A DNA stretch of 64,000 nucleotides from Ignisphaera aggregans DSM 17230 (GTDB lineage: Archaea > Thermoproteota > Thermoprotei_A > Sulfolobales > Ignisphaeraceae). Positions 1 through 9,122 of this stretch are shown here, in pieces (the stretch's first letter is position 1; every line of letters begins with the position of its first letter). Location of the stretch: positions 434,001 to 498,000 of the forward strand of contig CP002098.1 in assembly GCA_000145985.1 (NCBI GenBank). The letters run 5' to 3'. Both the position numbers and the translations under genes were made by a program. The notes beneath the pieces are model-generated. The model was not told the DNA's origin. It ran no database searches and was given only the letters and a program-made list of their open reading frames with translations.

Positions 1-11
1 ACAGAGTATCT

Positions 12-1214
12 ATGGAGATGGGCAACAAAAGAATAACAAGGACGTTGTCGATAGGGAGAAAATATCTATCAGTAGAATTCAGAATACCAGGCATGGTAAA
101 AATATATGCAGCATCATCTGTAGATTCTCAGCAATCACTAATTGGTGATGAGAGGAGGTGGTGTATACATCTAGTAGCCGACAAAACCAGTCAATATCCA
201 AGTCTGTGCTACGAAAGGAAAATGTATATAGCACCAGAAAACATGTCTAGGTATCTACCACAAGGATATGTATCTCCATGTATACCAGATAGTAGTAGAA
301 CATGTATGAAGATCCCAATAATGATTATAGAGAACATAGGCTCTAGGTCTGGTATGGTTACAGGGGCTATAGGATTACCAGTGATATACAGATCCAATGT
401 AAATCTTGTATGGGCTGTTGGAAACTTCGTTAAAAGTATATATGGAGCTATACCCCTAGTTAGCAGTATAAACGTTGGTGGAGCTACAATAAGCGATTTC
501 TACAGACTTAGTGCAGGTGGCTGTATAACGATACCTAATTCGGTTTGTTGGAGATGGATTTTTGCAAGACCTATATATGCTATATACAGCACATACTATG
601 TATGGTTATCAGAGTATATCTCGCAGTTTTTGGGAGGTCTAGATACATATACATGTATACAACAAGGTATGTGTGTATATACTAACGATACAGCTATATC
701 ATCAATAACATATCTGGGCTACGCCATTGAGAGCGATGGTAAAAAAGAGATTATTAGTAATGCCTCACTAGGATATCCACCATCAGCACTAATATCATTT
801 ATATTTAGGGGTACAAGTTCAAGTAATGCAACAAAACTTAATGTTGGAGAAGAAATAACTCTGGCTGATATTATTGGTAAATATGGGCCATCATATATTT
901 TTGGTATAGGTATACCTGTGGGAGCAATAGCAGCATATTTCATAAATGCTATCGCTAGTAGTGCTAATCCAGCCCTCTTGGAATTTGTATCGGCATTTAG
1001 TGTAGGGATAACACAATCTACACCAATGGGCATTGAGGGGGGTCTAGAGGGGAGAATTAGGAACTATGGCTCTGCAGCGGGTAAGGTGAGCGTAGGATAT
1101 GACGTACCTGTGGTTGTATATGTTAGGGTTAGTAGCTATGAATATGTCATGGGTAGCTATAGATTTAAGGTGCCTATAGGCATATACTTTACTGTTTTTG
1201 GAGCCTCTGCTTGA
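12..1214 (+). CDS. Hypothetical protein, cysteine-containing, probably extracytoplasmic; possibly 5'-partial
   Basis: I do not recognise this family. The 400-residue product is rich in Gly, Ser, Ile and Tyr and has little charge. Its roughly ten cysteines are spread along the chain, several in close pairs (about residues 93/101, 171/178 and 217/223), as in disulfide-stabilised surface proteins of hyperthermophilic crenarchaea. Two hydrophobic stretches near residues 300-340 could be membrane-associated, but I see no clear signal peptide. The reading frame stays open to the left edge and no ribosome site is visible before the ATG, so the true start may lie outside the window. It is convergent with the ferredoxin downstream. 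Function unknown. Confidence 0.6.
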   Translation: MEMGNKRITRTLSIGRKYLSVEFRIPGMVKIYAASSVDSQQSLIGDERRWCIHLVADKTSQYPSLCYERKMYIAPENMSRYLPQGYVSPCIPDSSRTCMKIPIMIIENIGSRSGMVTGAIGLPVIYRSNVNLVWAVGNFVKSIYGAIPLVSSINVGGATISDFYRLSAGGCITIPNSVCWRWIFARPIYAIYSTYYVWLSEYISQFLGGLDTYTCIQQGMCVYTNDTAISSITYLGYAIESDGKKEIISNASLGYPPSALISFIFRGTSSSNATKLNVGEEITLADIIGKYGPSYIFGIGIPVGAIAAYFINAIASSANPALLEFVSAFSVGITQSTPMGIEGGLEGRIRNYGSAAGKVSVGYDVPVVVYVRVSSYEYVMGSYRFKVPIGIYFTVFGASA

Positions 1215-1256
1215 TTTTATAATCTAAAAATATTTATTTTGCTGGTATTCCATAGG

Positions 1257-1457
1257 CTATTCTCTTATGGCTCCATATGGACATGTATATATACATATCT
1301 TTATGGAGCATTTTCTACATTTGTTGTAGTCTATCTTTATATATCCATCTATATCCATGTATATTGCTTTGAATATACATGTATCTATACATGTTGTACA
1401 TTTTTTGCATACTGTATAGTTTATATATGGAGCCTTGTTTTTCTTGGCTATACCCAT
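1257..1457 (-). CDS. Small di-cluster 4Fe-4S ferredoxin
   Basis: A 66-residue protein with two cysteine clusters. The first is C-x2-C-x2-C-x3-C (CKKCTTCIDTC). The second is C-x2-C-x4-C-x3-C followed by Pro (CRKCSIKICIYTCP). This arrangement binds two [4Fe-4S] clusters in bacterial-type ferredoxins, soluble electron carriers for oxidoreductases such as 2-oxoacid:ferredoxin oxidoreductases. The first cluster lacks the usual Pro after its last Cys (Phe instead), and the second has a wider internal spacing, as in PorD-like or polyferredoxin domains. It stands alone and is divergent from glmS, 60 bp away, so its redox partner is not apparent. The overlapping plus-strand frame is rich in Tyr and Cys only because it is antisense to this gene. 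Confidence 0.8.
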   Translation of the reverse strand: MGIAKKNKAPYINYTVCKKCTTCIDTCIFKAIYMDIDGYIKIDYNKCRKCSIKICIYTCPYGAIRE

Positions 1458-1517
1458 TGTATTTCCTTGTATATTGCTTATATATTCAGCTCTATATATC
1501 TAGATTAGGCTGGTATT

Positions 1518-3386
1518 GTGTGTGGTATTATAGGTGTTGTGTTATCTAGGTGTGGTGTGCTTGGGAAGCCTCTTGGTAGTGTGCTTAGGGATTGTCTGAA
1601 GAGGCTTGAGTATAGGGGTTATGATTCTGTTGGTTTTGCTTTGATTGGCTGTGGTGGGGGTATTGTTGTTAGGAAGTCTAGGGGTATGATAGATGCTGTT
1701 TCTGAGAAGCTTGGATTTGATTTCTATGATGGCTATATAGGTATTGGGCATACTAGATGGGCTACACATGGAGCTCCAAGTGATGTTAATGCTCATCCAC
1801 ATACAGATTGCTTTAATAGGCTTGGAGTTGTTCATAATGGTATTATTGAGAATTATAGAGAGTTGAAGGAGTATCTAGTTGATAGAGGCCATAGATTTGT
1901 TTCTGATACTGATACAGAGGTTATTCCACATCTTATCGAGGAGTTTAAGAGGAATGGCTATAGACCTTATGAAGCTTTTAAAAAGGCTGTAGAGCTTTTG
2001 AGGGGTACATATGCAATTATTGCTATAGATGTTGATGAACCTGATAAAATATTTTTCGCCAGGAATACCTCTCCTCTCATTATAGGTTTTGGAGATGGTA
2101 TGAATTTTATTGCTAGTGATATACCTGCCTTCCTAGAGTATACGAGGAGAGTTCTAGTTCTAAATGATGGTGAAGCTGGATACATAACAAGTAGTTTTGT
2201 TAGAGTTGAGAGGATTGTTGATGCTAATGGCGGTAGGATGTGGGTTGAGGTAGACTTCTCTAGGAGGGTCAGGGTAATAGGTTGGAGTGCCGAGATGGCT
2301 TCTAAGGGTGGATATAGACACTATATGCTTAAGGAGATTCATGAACAGCCATATGCAGTTTCAATGACTCTAAGCTCTCTCTCAGAAAATATTGAATATA
2401 TTGACAGTGTTGTAAAGCTTATTGCAAAAGCTGATAGAGTTATTATTACAGGTGCTGGTACATCTTTCCACGCTGGATATATAGCCGCTCTTCTACTCAA
2501 TAGATATGCAGATATATTTGTACTACCAATAATTTCTTCTGAAGCTATGTGGTGGATGAATAGTGTTGGAGAGAAAGATATTGTTATTGCCATTAGCCAA
2601 TCTGGAGAAACTATAGATACATTGAAGGCTGTTAGAGAAGCTAGAAGGAGGGGGGCTTTGACAATAGCTATATCAAATGTCCTCGACTCTACAATCCCTA
2701 GGGAATCAGATATAGCTCTATATACAAATGCTGGTCCTGAGATAGGTGTTGCAGCTACAAAGACATTTACAGCACAGGTTGTTCTTCTAAGCTATCTAGC
2801 TATAAATGTTGCTAGATATAGAAATACTTTGAGGGAGTCTGAAGCTATAGAATATATCAACTCTTTGAAGAATCTACCTACACAGATAAGAAATGTTTTG
2901 AATATCTATGAAGCTAGAATAGCTTCTATAGCAAATGAGATTAGAGATAAACAAAATGCTTTCTTCCTCGGTAGAGGACTAGGATTACCGCTATCTATGG
3001 AGGGCGCCCTGAAGCTTAAGGAGATTGCATATATACATGCAGAAGCATATCCAGCTGGAGAATCTAAGCATGGACCTATAGCACTTGTTGAAGAGGGCTT
3101 TCCAACAATATTCACAATAGCTAGCTCTGTTGAGGGTGAGCTTATTAGGAGTAATATTGAGGAGATGAAGGCTAGAGGCTCTATGACTATAGCTGTATAT
3201 CCAAAGAATCTAGAGGATATTGAAAAACTTGTTAGGATATCTATAAAGATGCCTATAGCAAATGATTTTACTGTTGGAGCTCTCTATATAGTTCCACACC
3301 AGTTATTAGCGTATTACACATCTGTGAAAAGAGGGTTTGATCCAGATAAACCTAGGAATCTAGCTAAAACTGTGACAGTCTTCTAG
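1518..3386 (+). CDS. glmS: Glutamine--fructose-6-phosphate aminotransferase (isomerizing)
   Basis: Makes glucosamine-6-phosphate from fructose-6-phosphate and glutamine, the entry to UDP-GlcNAc used for glycans and protein glycosylation. The 622-residue length is normal. The N-terminal Ntn glutaminase begins MCGIIG with Cys2 as nucleophile (GTG start), and has the HTRWATHG motif near residue 78 and HNGIIENY near 106. Two SIS isomerase domains follow (GAGTSFHAG and ISQSGET in the first half; the second ends with DKPRNLAKTVTV). The next gene, a GlmU-like nucleotidyltransferase, starts immediately after the stop, so the two form a UDP-GlcNAc operon. Known family, high certainty. Confidence 0.97.
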   Translation: MCGIIGVVLSRCGVLGKPLGSVLRDCLKRLEYRGYDSVGFALIGCGGGIVVRKSRGMIDAVSEKLGFDFYDGYIGIGHTRWATHGAPSDVNAHPHTDCFNRLGVVHNGIIENYRELKEYLVDRGHRFVSDTDTEVIPHLIEEFKRNGYRPYEAFKKAVELLRGTYAIIAIDVDEPDKIFFARNTSPLIIGFGDGMNFIASDIPAFLEYTRRVLVLNDGEAGYITSSFVRVERIVDANGGRMWVEVDFSRRVRVIGWSAEMASKGGYRHYMLKEIHEQPYAVSMTLSSLSENIEYIDSVVKLIAKADRVIITGAGTSFHAGYIAALLLNRYADIFVLPIISSEAMWWMNSVGEKDIVIAISQSGETIDTLKAVREARRRGALTIAISNVLDSTIPRESDIALYTNAGPEIGVAATKTFTAQVVLLSYLAINVARYRNTLRESEAIEYINSLKNLPTQIRNVLNIYEARIASIANEIRDKQNAFFLGRGLGLPLSMEGALKLKEIAYIHAEAYPAGESKHGPIALVEEGFPTIFTIASSVEGELIRSNIEEMKARGSMTIAVYPKNLEDIEKLVRISIKMPIANDFTVGALYIVPHQLLAYYTSVKRGFDPDKPRNLAKTVTVF

Positions 3387-3395
3387 GTGATTCCT

Positions 3396-4547
3396 ATGGA
3401 GGTTGTCGTTCTTGCTGGTGGAAAGGGTTTAGGTATGCAGAAACTCACCTTGGGACAGTCAAAACTCTTTGTAAAGATTGTTGGTAGACCTATAGTTGAA
3501 TGGGTTTTAACAAATCTCTATATGGCTGGGCTAAAGAGGGTTGTAATTGTAACTGATAGACCTAGTCTATTTGAGGATATAACTATTAGGCTTGGCGATA
3601 AGATGATGTTTGATGTAAGGATTCAGAGGGAGGAGGAGATTGTTGGAGCTATTAAGGAAGCTGGAGATGCTATATCCAAAGGAGCTCTCGTTGTCTATGG
3701 AGATACAATTGTTCCCTATACCGCGTATAGATATATCTTGGATGTATATAGGGAGAGGAGACAGCCTGTTCTACTAGTTGTTCCTGAGGAGGATGTATCT
3801 AGATATGGAGCTATATATATGGATAGCTATGGATATATAGAGAAATTTATTGAGAAACCAAAGGCTGTAGATACCTCATATGTTTTTGGAGGCATAGCTA
3901 TACTAAATGAAGGTATTGTAAAGCTTATCGAATCAGGTAAGAGTCTTGATGAAAGTATTAATAGCTATATAGAGAGAGGTGGAAGGATATATGCTGCTAT
4001 ATGGAGTGATTGGTGGATAGATATAGACTACCCCATAGATATTCTAAAAGCTATATACTATCTCTTAAACGATTTGAGAGAGAAGAGAATATCTGGCAAG
4101 GCTAAAATAGCATCTACAGCAGTTATAGAGGGACCCGTAGTTATAGAGGATAACGTCGAGATAGATCATTACACAGTTGTCAAAGGTCCTTGCTATATAG
4201 GGAGGAATAGCTTTATAGGGACACACAGCTTTATCAGACCATATACAGATATAGAGGATGGAGCTACCATTGGGAGCTATACAGAGATATCATGGTCATT
4301 AATATCTAGTCGTGTCACGATAGGTAGAGGGTCTTTCATAGGCTTTAGCGTTATTGGTGAAGAAGCTATTATAGAGCCAGAGGTAAAGACAAATCTTCTT
4401 ATAAGAGAGTATTCAGAGGATGTAATGGCAAAGGCTATGAAGGTAAAGGCTAGGGGGTATGAATATCTAAAAGCAGGTTCAGTTATTGCATCTAGAACTA
4501 GAGTCCCTATGGGAACAATTCTTCGCCCAGGTGAAGAAAGACTCTAG
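3396..4547 (+). CDS. GlmU-like sugar-1-phosphate nucleotidyltransferase / left-handed beta-helix protein with degenerate signature
   Basis: Two-domain protein: an N-terminal nucleotidyltransferase (Rossmann) domain of about 230 residues, then hexapeptide repeats forming a left-handed beta-helix (about 245-345). This resembles archaeal bifunctional GlcN/GlcNAc-1-phosphate uridylyltransferase/acetyltransferases. Position after glmS supports a role in UDP-GlcNAc synthesis. The signature loop reads AGGKGLGMQKLTLGQSKLF: the usual Arg of GxGxR is Gly and the Pro of PK is Ser, so catalysis may be altered, while the later Lys is kept. A GTG abuts the glmS stop at 3387, but the ATG at 3396 (MEVVVLAGG) better fits the family N-terminus, so I chose it. 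Confidence 0.85.
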   Translation: MEVVVLAGGKGLGMQKLTLGQSKLFVKIVGRPIVEWVLTNLYMAGLKRVVIVTDRPSLFEDITIRLGDKMMFDVRIQREEEIVGAIKEAGDAISKGALVVYGDTIVPYTAYRYILDVYRERRQPVLLVVPEEDVSRYGAIYMDSYGYIEKFIEKPKAVDTSYVFGGIAILNEGIVKLIESGKSLDESINSYIERGGRIYAAIWSDWWIDIDYPIDILKAIYYLLNDLREKRISGKAKIASTAVIEGPVVIEDNVEIDHYTVVKGPCYIGRNSFIGTHSFIRPYTDIEDGATIGSYTEISWSLISSRVTIGRGSFIGFSVIGEEAIIEPEVKTNLLIREYSEDVMAKAMKVKARGYEYLKAGSVIASRTRVPMGTILRPGEERL

Positions 4548-4578
4548 TGTTTAGCATATAGAGATAATAGCTTTCTAC

Positions 4579-4588
4579 TCATTATATA
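4579..4588 (+). promoter_or_regulatory. Candidate TATA box of the IPCT/DIPPS gene
   Basis: ATTATATAAG in the 80-bp spacer after the GlmU-like gene, about 42 bp before the chosen ATG at 4630. Spacing fits an archaeal TATA element with a short leader carrying the GGTGA ribosome site at 4621-4625. Confidence 0.4.
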
Positions 4589-4629
4589 AGATGCATATTT
4601 TGTTTCTCTAGATATTGATTGGTGAAAGA

Positions 4630-6510
4630 ATGGATAGACTAGTAGGCGTCATACTTGCAGCTGGATTTGCAACTAGACTTAGAAATGTCTTGGATGGAAA
4701 GCCCAAGGCTTTGATAGAGCTCGAACCTGGTGTATCAATTATTGATCTAACTATAAGGAATTTTCATGATGTTGGTATAAGGGATATATTTGTTGTTACT
4801 AGGAAGGAGCTTGTAGAGCAATTCTATGGTAAGCTACCTAGAGAGAGGGTGCTGGTTGTAGATGTTTCTGAGGGTGATGGGAATCTATGGACATTTTATA
4901 ATGGTTATGAAAAACTTGTTGAAATGGGTATAAAGTCTGATTTTATTGTTGTTATGTCTGATCATATCTTTGAGAGAAGAATGTTGGAAAAGCTTATTGA
5001 GGCATATAGAGAGTCTAGTGATATTCTTCTTCTATGTATTGATAGAAGGCCTAGGGGTAGGGATGTTGCTGAGGGTCTTAAGATACATGCTGATGAGGAT
5101 AGAGTTGTAGAGGCTGGAAAAGGGATTCCACCTATTAGTGGTATAGATACAGGGCTATTCATAGTTCCACAAAGCATTGGTTACGCAATGAAGAGAGTTG
5201 TTGGTGAGAGGGGTAGGAAGGCATCTTTTGCAGATCTAATAAATTTTCTGGCTAGCCAAGGACTTGTTAGAGGTGTTGATGTCACAGGTTTTTTGTGGCA
5301 GGATATAGATACTGTAGAGGATATTTCATATGCAAGAAGATTGTATTGGAGGATTCTGAAGAGGAACTTGGTTAAGGATAGCGATGGTGTTATATCTAGA
5401 TATTTGAATAGAAAGATATCTACAGCCATAAGTATCGCTCTATATAGAAATAGGATATTTGTCAATCCAAATATTGTTACAGTTGTAGTAGCTATAATAG
5501 GTGTTGTTGGAGCTCTAATGACAATGTTTATTGATAGATTTATAGGTTCTATAATGGTTATAATATCATCTATACTCGATGGGGTTGATGGAGAGATTGC
5601 AAGATTATACAATAGAACTTCATTTATAGGTTCTATCCTAGACCATGTTCTCGATAGAGCTGTAGACTCTCTATATCTTGTAGCAACATACTATATAGCT
5701 CTATCAACATCGTCTATACCCCAGGAAATTCTATTGATACTTCTTGCAACCAGTTTTATGGGGATATTCCTAGTTGGATATCTAAGTGCTGTAGCTGAAA
5801 GAGATATTGTGATTAGGGTTAGAAAAGGTTTTCCTCCAGCTACAAGAGATGTTAGAATAACTGTATTAGCTATCTGTACAATACTTGGATATCCAGAGCT
5901 CGGACTCATATATATCTCTATAGCTTCATTAATATTCATTGCAAAGATATTTATCTATACATATAGTGCTAGGAAAAGTGTTGGGATGGAATCTAGAGTA
6001 GTTCGTAAAGAGAAAAGTATTTGGCCATCAACACCTGTACAGCCTAGGATACTCCTAGAAGATTTTCTATATAGATTAGCTCTAGCGATACTAACTATAT
6101 ACTCTACAACAGAATTGATAAATATACTTACAGAGCATAGAGAGTCTATAGGAATCTACTCAAATGTTCTCATAGATACTATAACAGTCATAGGCATAAT
6201 ACTACTAATATATTTCTTCATAGGGATAGTAAAAATCATAGCTACATATCTATACCACATAAGAAACACTATTATTGTAAAGATATGGATAGCTCCGGGA
6301 GTCTATGAAAGAATTGTGAAGGAAATCATAATTCTAGCTATATTGTTACTTCTAAGAATACTCATAAACATTATACTTACAGCTAATAGAATTAGTGGGC
6401 CAATAGCATCACTAATATGTCTATCGCTTAATGTATCTACAATAGCAGTATTAATGTTCATAGCTATAGAGGTTATAAGAGCTTTAGAACACAAGATATT
6501 TAGAATTTAA
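4630..6510 (+). CDS. Bifunctional inositol-1-phosphate cytidylyltransferase / di-myo-inositol-phosphate-phosphate synthase, with extra C-terminal membrane domain
   Basis: Makes the compatible solute di-myo-inositol phosphate of hyperthermophiles: CTP plus inositol-1-phosphate gives CDP-inositol, which is then condensed with a second inositol phosphate at the membrane. Residues 1-235 are a nucleotidyltransferase (VILAAGFATRL, then KPKAL). Residues 270-430 are a CDP-alcohol phosphatidyltransferase with the full D-x2-DG-x2-AR-x8-G-x3-D-x3-D motif near 317-342. The family is usually about 430 residues. Here some 180 more residues with about four or five hydrophobic segments follow, which I cannot assign. 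An upstream TTG at 4615 is possible, but GGTGA at 4621-4625 points to ATG 4630. Confidence 0.88.
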   Translation: MDRLVGVILAAGFATRLRNVLDGKPKALIELEPGVSIIDLTIRNFHDVGIRDIFVVTRKELVEQFYGKLPRERVLVVDVSEGDGNLWTFYNGYEKLVEMGIKSDFIVVMSDHIFERRMLEKLIEAYRESSDILLLCIDRRPRGRDVAEGLKIHADEDRVVEAGKGIPPISGIDTGLFIVPQSIGYAMKRVVGERGRKASFADLINFLASQGLVRGVDVTGFLWQDIDTVEDISYARRLYWRILKRNLVKDSDGVISRYLNRKISTAISIALYRNRIFVNPNIVTVVVAIIGVVGALMTMFIDRFIGSIMVIISSILDGVDGEIARLYNRTSFIGSILDHVLDRAVDSLYLVATYYIALSTSSIPQEILLILLATSFMGIFLVGYLSAVAERDIVIRVRKGFPPATRDVRITVLAICTILGYPELGLIYISIASLIFIAKIFIYTYSARKSVGMESRVVRKEKSIWPSTPVQPRILLEDFLYRLALAILTIYSTTELINILTEHRESIGIYSNVLIDTITVIGIILLIYFFIGIVKIIATYLYHIRNTIIVKIWIAPGVYERIVKEIIILAILLLLRILINIILTANRISGPIASLICLSLNVSTIAVLMFIAIEVIRALEHKIFRI

Positions 6511-6599
6511 ACCAAATTATTTTCAATAACGATTTAGATATTGAATAACATATAGACTTATTAACTCAGAACATCAGCATTATTGTAGAGGGCGGTATC

Positions 6600-7499
6600 T
6601 TGATAGAGGTTAATGGTGTTACAAAGTTTTTTGGTGACTTTAAGGCATTGGACAATATATCTTTTGATGTTAGGAATGGTGAGGTTGTTGGCTATGTAGG
6701 ACTTAATGGTGCTGGAAAGACGACCACTATACGTATAGCTGTAGGTGTTCTAAATCCTGATTCAGGTGATGTTCTGATAAATGGGCATTCTATAGTTCGT
6801 GAGAAGAGGATTGCCTCTAGATATATTGGGTGGGTTCCAGAGATACCTATATTTGAACCTGATGCCCGTGCCCTTGACTATTTTGTTTATCTAGCTGGAT
6901 ACTATGGGATAAGTCCTTCGGATGCTCGTAGCCTTGGCCGTAAGCTTCTTGAGGAGGTTGGACTTGGTGATGCGATTAATAAGAAGCTTAAGGAGTATTC
7001 ACAGGGTATGAGGAAGAGATTTGCACTTGCAGTATCAATGATTAGTAATCCAGATAACTATGCATTTGACGAAGTATTGAACGGTCTCGATCCACAGGGT
7101 ATAGCATATTTCAGAGATTTGACTCTGAAGCTACGTAGAAATAGATGTGCAGTTCTATTCTCATCACATATACTGAGTGAGGTTGAGGCTATAGCTGATC
7201 GTGTAGTCTTCATACATAGGGGGAGGATAGTAGCTGTAGAGACCATGGATGAGATAAAGGCTATGGCAAACCCAGGTCTATACATAAAGCTTGATCGTAT
7301 AGATGGAAAAGTTAGAGATCTTCTATCACCATATGGTGAAACAAGAATTGAGAGAGGCTATATAGTGATAGTAAATCCACCTCAAGACCCATCAGAAATA
7401 CTGTCTATACTAATCAAAAATGGGTATAAAGTACTTGAATATAGACAGGGGCATTCACTAGAGGATGTATTCTTTAGAATAATAGGTGAAAAGAGATGA
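6600..7499 (+). CDS. ABC transporter ATP-binding protein (ABC-2 exporter type)
   Basis: ATPase subunit of an ABC-2 type transporter, paired with the permease that overlaps its end by 4 bp. Walker A is GLNGAGKTT (residues 34-42), the signature is YSQGMRKR (about 133-140), and the switch His lies in FSSHIL. Walker B reads YAFDEVLNGLDP: the usual DEP is DEV, a mild departure, with the catalytic Glu kept. The C-terminal 70 residues form the extra domain common in this subfamily. TTG start preceded by a purine-rich GAGGGCGG site. Substrate unknown; such pairs export lipids, drugs, antibiotics or peptides. Confidence 0.92.
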   Translation: MIEVNGVTKFFGDFKALDNISFDVRNGEVVGYVGLNGAGKTTTIRIAVGVLNPDSGDVLINGHSIVREKRIASRYIGWVPEIPIFEPDARALDYFVYLAGYYGISPSDARSLGRKLLEEVGLGDAINKKLKEYSQGMRKRFALAVSMISNPDNYAFDEVLNGLDPQGIAYFRDLTLKLRRNRCAVLFSSHILSEVEAIADRVVFIHRGRIVAVETMDEIKAMANPGLYIKLDRIDGKVRDLLSPYGETRIERGYIVIVNPPQDPSEILSILIKNGYKVLEYRQGHSLEDVFFRIIGEKR

Positions 7500-9022
7500 A
7501 ATCTCTGATACCAGTACTACATGATTTTAGAAAAGCATTTCTAAAACCAGCTATATTGGTATTGCTCCCAATATTCATTGTACTAGGTATAGCTATGTCA
7601 TATTTTGTGATGTCAATAGTTTCACAGCAATATCCAGCAACAAATATTATTGCTATAGCTATATATAATGGCAGTATTTGTGAAGCCCATGGATATATAT
7701 ATGATGTTACTGGTAATCCGACAAGCGGAGAGCTTGTAGTAATGGATCAGAAAGGCAGTGTTATATATAGTAAAAACCTAGATTCATATTTTAGTATTAG
7801 TGGGGATGATCTATGTAAACTATTTAGTGAGGAGAGTATTAGGATACAGCTGAAGAGTGGTTATGGTAAATATGATGTTAATCTACGTAGAGGTGTAGTA
7901 CCATCGAGGAGTGGAGTTGGTGAAGTAAGATATGTTCTTCTCTATACAGGTGATACAAAATTTGATATTACAAATGTTGCTATACCAAAATTGTATAGGT
8001 TGATTATCTTAAGTAATACTAGAGGTGAAGCCCGTTTAATACTTGGTATAGCAAATGTTACAAGTGGTATTTTCTCAGGGCTTAACATGGTGATAGACTA
8101 TGGTTTTGCTAATCTACAGGTATCTGATATTATGAGAAGCTTATCACAATCCATTGAAATTGTTAGGAATATCTCATTTAAGAGGCTTGGAATGGTAAAT
8201 ACTAGTATCATCAATGTTTTTGACCTATCTATTAACAAAAGTGCCACTACACTTATTCTAAGGCTTACATATCCAGATAATCGTAGTGAATATCTCTTAG
8301 AGCCATATATAGGAAAACCTGATGCTGAAACTCTCTATGTAGGTGGCTTAGTAGCTCCTACCTCTAGTATTGGTTATAGCCTATTTGCACAGTACTTCCC
8401 AATAATACTTCTATATCTAGCATATGTCTTGGTAGCAAAACCACGTAGTAGTGGTGCACTGGAATTTGTTTTGGCACGCCCAATAACGAGACTAGATCTA
8501 TATCTAGTTAGGTATCTAGCAGGCATATTGATTACGGTCATAGCATCCGCACTATTTCTACTAGGAATAGGTATAGCGTCAGCTATACTTATCGGTATAA
8601 CCCTCGACATATACTCATTCACCATACTGTATCTAGGTCTCATAGCAGCACTAACCAGTTTCTACTCACTATGCTACATGGTGGCAAGCTCAACTAGATC
8701 AAGTTCATATCTTGCTATAGCCATAGCACTATATCTCCTATTCGCCATGTTCTGGGGCATGATAGCTCTAGCAATTAGCTATATATCTGGAGGTGGATTA
8801 ATGGGTGTAACAGAGACTGGGTATAAGATATCGTATCTAAATCCCCTATCTCCAGCAACAATATTTGCACCATATTATGTACAGAAACACTATAGTATAT
8901 CAACAACAGCTAGTGAGGATCTTATAAACCCTATACTAGCAATTCTATCCCCTATTGCATGGATTGCAATAACATTTACTATTGGGTATATAAGGTTTAG
9001 AAAAATTAATTTATCATCATAA
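7496..9022 (+). CDS. ABC-2 type permease
   Basis: Membrane partner of the preceding ATPase (ATGA overlap). One N-terminal transmembrane helix (about residues 17-42) is followed by a roughly 240-residue extracytoplasmic domain, then about five to six C-terminal helices from residue 290 on. The cytoplasmic stretch with KPRSSGALEFVLARPITR matches the coupling region typical of ABC-2 permeases. The large external domain suggests interaction with a bulky or extracellular substrate. Substrate not identifiable. Confidence 0.88.
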   Translation: MKSLIPVLHDFRKAFLKPAILVLLPIFIVLGIAMSYFVMSIVSQQYPATNIIAIAIYNGSICEAHGYIYDVTGNPTSGELVVMDQKGSVIYSKNLDSYFSISGDDLCKLFSEESIRIQLKSGYGKYDVNLRRGVVPSRSGVGEVRYVLLYTGDTKFDITNVAIPKLYRLIILSNTRGEARLILGIANVTSGIFSGLNMVIDYGFANLQVSDIMRSLSQSIEIVRNISFKRLGMVNTSIINVFDLSINKSATTLILRLTYPDNRSEYLLEPYIGKPDAETLYVGGLVAPTSSIGYSLFAQYFPIILLYLAYVLVAKPRSSGALEFVLARPITRLDLYLVRYLAGILITVIASALFLLGIGIASAILIGITLDIYSFTILYLGLIAALTSFYSLCYMVASSTRSSSYLAIAIALYLLFAMFWGMIALAISYISGGGLMGVTETGYKISYLNPLSPATIFAPYYVQKHYSISTTASEDLINPILAILSPIAWIAITFTIGYIRFRKINLSS

Positions 9023-9122
9023 AAATATATTTTTGCTATGCCTTAGCTGTACCTCTAATGACTATAGATGATATGAATATCTCTAATATCTTTAGCACTA
9101 TCCTAGATATTATCAGGAGTAC

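Noticed and set aside
1239-1508. Plus-strand open frame of 89 codons, rich in Tyr and Cys
   Set aside because: It is antisense to the ferredoxin, whose cysteine motifs are exact; the plus frame is a by-product with a biased composition.
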